A stretch of DNA of 62,257 nucleotides, taken from Bradyrhizobium jicamae. Lineage in GTDB: Bacteria; Pseudomonadota; Alphaproteobacteria; Rhizobiales; Xanthobacteraceae. The stretch is from NCBI RefSeq assembly GCF_018130215.1, contig NZ_JAFCKQ010000045.1, forward strand, positions 1 through 62,257, in the 5' to 3' direction. Positions 59,990 through 62,257 of the stretch are shown here, piece by piece; the first letter of the stretch is position 1; the number at the start of each line of letters is the position of its first letter. The translations under genes and the position numbers were made by a program. The notes under the pieces are model-generated. The model did no database searches and was not told where the DNA came from. It worked only from the letters and a program-made list of their open reading frames with translations.

Positions 59990-61345
59990 ATGAATATCCC
60001 TCAAGCCGGGAACACGGTTGAAGTAATTCCTGTGTCAGAGACGAGTTCTGAATTGGTTACGAAATTCGAGCAGAGGACCGCCAAAATTGGCATAGTGGGC
60101 CTCGGCTATGTTGGCCTGCCCCTGATGCTTCGCTATTGCGAGGTCGGCTACAAGGTCATCGGCTTTGATATCGATAGGGCCAAAGTGGATGCGCTTCGCG
60201 CGGGCCATTCTTATATCGAGCACATCTCAGGCGCTAGCATAAAGGATGCGACAGCGCGCGGCTTCGACCCCACGACGGATTTCTCGCGGGCGGCAGAGGT
60301 GGACGCGCTTATTCTCTGCGTTCCGACTCCCCTCAACAAATATCGCGAGCCAGATCTTAGCTTTGTCCTGAACACGACAGATTCGCTGTTGCCGTATCTT
60401 CGTAAGGGAATGTTGCTGTCGCTGGAGAGCACGACCTATCCGGGCACCACCGAGGAAGAGCTGAAGCCGCGCATCGAAAAGTGCGGGCTCAAGGTCGGTC
60501 AAGATATTTTCCTGGTGTTTTCACCAGAACGAGAGGATCCCGGCAATCAGAGTTTTACGACGCGATCGATTCCAAAAGTTTGCGGCGGTTGCACGCCCGC
60601 CTGCCTGGAAGCCGGCATCGCCCTCTATCGGCAGGTTATCGACAAGGTCGTTCCGGTCAGCTCCACGCGCGCCGCCGAGCTGACGAAGCTGCTGGAGAAC
60701 ATCCATCGCTCGGTGAACATCGGCCTTGTCAACGAGATGAAGATGGTCGCGGACAAGATGGGAATCGACATCCATGAGGTGATCCGTGCGGCGGCGACGA
60801 AGCCGTTCGGCTTTGTGCCCTACTATCCGGGACCGGGAATTGGAGGACATTGCATTCCGATCGACCCGTTCTACCTGACCTGGAAAGCTCGCGAATACGG
60901 GATGCACACGCGCTTTATCGAGCTTGCCGGCGAAATCAACTCGTCGATGCCTGATTATGTGGTTTCAAAGATTTCGCTAGCCCTCAACCAGCGAAACAAA
61001 TCCATCAATGGAAGTTCGGTACTGGTGCTTGGCATCGCCTACAAGAAAAATGTCGACGACGTTCGTGAGTCGCCATCGGTCCTGTTAATGGAAAGGCTCC
61101 GCGAGCTCGGTGCTAAGGTCGCTTACAGCGATCCCCACGTATCAGCATTCCCGAAAATGCGAGCGCATTCCTTCGAGCTATCTAGTATCGCATTGAGCCG
61201 AGACGCTCTTAAAACATTCGATTGCGTTCTGTTGGCGACCGATCACGACAAGTTCGATTATGATTTGATCCGCACAGAGGCGCCGCTTCTCGTCGACTGC
61301 CGCGGAAAATTCGCTGAACCGGCGAATAATATCGTCCGGGCCTGA
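59990..61345 (+). CDS. wbpA: UDP-N-acetylglucosamine 6-dehydrogenase, WbpA type
   Basis: Oxidises UDP-GlcNAc twice at C6 to UDP-GlcNAcA using NAD. The 451-residue protein has the NAD loop IGIVGLGYVGLPLML (about 33-47), the VPTPLNKYREPDL segment, ESTTYPGTTEE, FSPEREDPGN and the nucleophile Cys288 in GIGGHCIPIDPFYL. The C-terminal UDP-binding domain follows (VLVLGIAYKKNVDDVRESPS). An N-terminal extension of about 30 residues precedes the Rossmann fold. This is the first step of the route served by WbpB, WbpD and WbpI in this window. Last gene of the rightward locus. Confidence 0.88.
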   Translation: MNIPQAGNTVEVIPVSETSSELVTKFEQRTAKIGIVGLGYVGLPLMLRYCEVGYKVIGFDIDRAKVDALRAGHSYIEHISGASIKDATARGFDPTTDFSRAAEVDALILCVPTPLNKYREPDLSFVLNTTDSLLPYLRKGMLLSLESTTYPGTTEEELKPRIEKCGLKVGQDIFLVFSPEREDPGNQSFTTRSIPKVCGGCTPACLEAGIALYRQVIDKVVPVSSTRAAELTKLLENIHRSVNIGLVNEMKMVADKMGIDIHEVIRAAATKPFGFVPYYPGPGIGGHCIPIDPFYLTWKAREYGMHTRFIELAGEINSSMPDYVVSKISLALNQRNKSINGSSVLVLGIAYKKNVDDVRESPSVLLMERLRELGAKVAYSDPHVSAFPKMRAHSFELSSIALSRDALKTFDCVLLATDHDKFDYDLIRTEAPLLVDCRGKFAEPANNIVRA

Positions 61346-62029
61346 TAGCGTTCGCGACTGTAGGCAGGACGGTCGACTCCGGCGACCGAGTACGGCTTCA
61401 TCCGGGATGTTGCTATTTGCCAACGGTTTTGCCGGGCGGCGTAGAAAAGCAGAAAGATGAAGGCGTGACCTTGCCTTAATCCCGAAAGCGTTTGCGTTCT
61501 GCTTTTAGAGGGCAACTCTTGTCTTTGTTGGCGTGGACGAACGCACATTCAATATTTTTCAATATTTGATGCCGCCTCGCTCGAAATGGGGATTACACTC
61601 GCCAAGAAGCGCGGCCCGCCTGACACCTGTGGATCTGTTTGGCCAGTCTGCCGACCACGATCTGCTAAGATAGCGCCGCCCAGAGCTTCGGCGCAACCTA
61701 CAAAGGACACAGGTTGGGCGGAAGCTTCTTTCCTGCCAAGCCGTTCGGGTGTTTCGGCGATGCAGCAGCCCGCTTCACTGATGATGACGAGTTAAAACCT
61801 CAGTCTTCCGCGGCATTCGCGGCCGATGACTTTATACGCCCGCCGTTCGCTCATCCCGTGGGTCGTCCGTGAAGAATGCGGATTGACCTGAGAAATAAGC
61901 AGAATTGGTCTTGATGTAGTATTCGATTTTGCAGGAAAGCGGGGTGCTGGACCTGGCTTTCTTGCGTTTTAGGTTTCGCTTTTGGGCGATTCGTGATTCC
62001 CTGACGGCGTCGTCGACATTGGGGTTGCG
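61346..62029. other. Non-coding stretch between wbpA and the IS element
   Basis: About 680 bases without a supported gene. A short stem CGGTCG-ACTCCGG-CGACCG lies at 61369-61387 but has no T-run. An AT-rich direct repeat, TTCAATATTTTTCAATATTTGA, occurs near 61549-61570. The left terminal repeat of the IS5-type element must lie in the right end of this stretch, but I could not identify it without its partner, which is outside the window. Confidence 0.45.
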
Positions 62030-62257
62030 ATGAGCAAGCCGCGGGATGATCGCCAAAAAGACCTGTTGCTTCCGGCGCTTGATCAGATCATCGACATGGG
62101 TCATCCGCTGGTGCGGTTGGCAGCGCTGATCGACTGGAACATCCTGAATGAGCGCTTCAGTTCGGTGTGCCAAGCAGGGGCGGGACAGCCGGGCTTGCCG
62201 ACGCGGCTAGTCGCCGGCCTGTTCATTTTGAAGCACATGCACAACCTGTCAGATGAG
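62030..62257 (+). CDS. IS5-family transposase, 5' part (cut by window end)
   Basis: Begins MSKPRDDRQKDLLLPALDQI and continues LVRLAALIDWNILNERF, then PTRLVAGLFILKHMHNLSDE at the window edge. The IDW, TR.V.GL..LKH and LSDE blocks match the N-terminal DUF772-type domain of IS5-group transposases. The catalytic DDE part lies beyond the window. ATG 62030 is supported by GGGG upstream. It marks the right border of the polysaccharide locus. Confidence 0.85.
   Translation, partial: MSKPRDDRQKDLLLPALDQIIDMGHPLVRLAALIDWNILNERFSSVCQAGAGQPGLPTRLVAGLFILKHMHNLSDE

Noticed and set aside
61549..61570. TTCAATATTT direct repeat as an attachment or replication site
   Set aside because: Two short AT-rich units only, with no integrase, replication gene or further copies.
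61832..62173. Minus-strand frame near the window end as a gene
   Set aside because: Its first part is antisense to the IS5-type transposase and the rest has no recognisable content.

Overview
The window looks like chromosome of an alphaproteobacterium close to Bradyrhizobium / Nitrobacteraceae. This is inferred from high G+C coding sequence, rhizobial-type interspersed palindromes of the GCGTTTTCGAGCGAAGTGGATACC and GAGCATGATC..GGATCATGCTC types, a tripartite tricarboxylate transporter, and the domain make-up of the genes. No rRNA, tRNA or CRISPR array was seen.

Region 1 (0.2-8.3 kb) is metabolic. A structured repeat is followed by tctC, mtnP, mtnA, tctB and tctA on the + strand: methylthioadenosine phosphorylase and methylthioribose-1-phosphate isomerase lie inside a solute-uptake operon. 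A convergent CoA-transferase, a Sel1-repeat protein and a YdhR-like small protein follow.

Region 2 (8.4-20.4 kb) is a nearly complete type II secretion locus. A short GspO-type prepilin peptidase and the secretin gspD face left. gspE-F-G-H-I-J-K-L-M face right with overlapping or abutting starts. A GspC-like protein lies downstream of an IS481-type transposase scrap. Interspersed repeats supply the gspD stop codon and part of the gspK leader.

Region 3 (20.6-61.3 kb) is a large surface-polysaccharide locus with two parts. The left part (21.5-30.5 kb, high G+C) has a Wzx-like flippase, an AsnB-like amidotransferase, glycosyltransferases, two methyltransferases, an acetyltransferase and an epimerase. 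It is preceded by a frameshifted wecE remnant. A boundary at 30.5-32.7 kb holds a truncated glycosyltransferase fragment, a reversed glycosyltransferase and about 0.7 kb without a recognisable gene. The right part (32.7-61.3 kb, visibly lower G+C in places) begins with a winged-helix regulator whose promoter carries two GTTCA-N5-TGAAC palindromes. Next comes a NusG/RfaH-like factor, followed by two hairpins and an ops-like element. The structural genes include wbpB, wbpD, a wbpI-type epimerase and a wbpA-type dehydrogenase, which are steps toward a diacetamido-uronic acid sugar nucleotide. They also include two more AsnB-like amidotransferases, a Wzm/Wzt ABC exporter with an unusually long Wzt, methyltransferases, a deacetylase-like protein, a metallophosphoesterase, an ATP-grasp protein, a DegT aminotransferase and five glycosyltransferases.

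The most distinctive signal is a family of putative glycosyltransferases with a CxECxxPxxYCxC motif. Three copies are intact, and a fourth, more distant relative is present both whole and as a fragment. They sit among three amidotransferases. I infer that the locus makes an amidated, uronic-acid-rich polysaccharide whose transcription is controlled by the local RfaH-like protein.

The window ends inside an IS5-type transposase gene.
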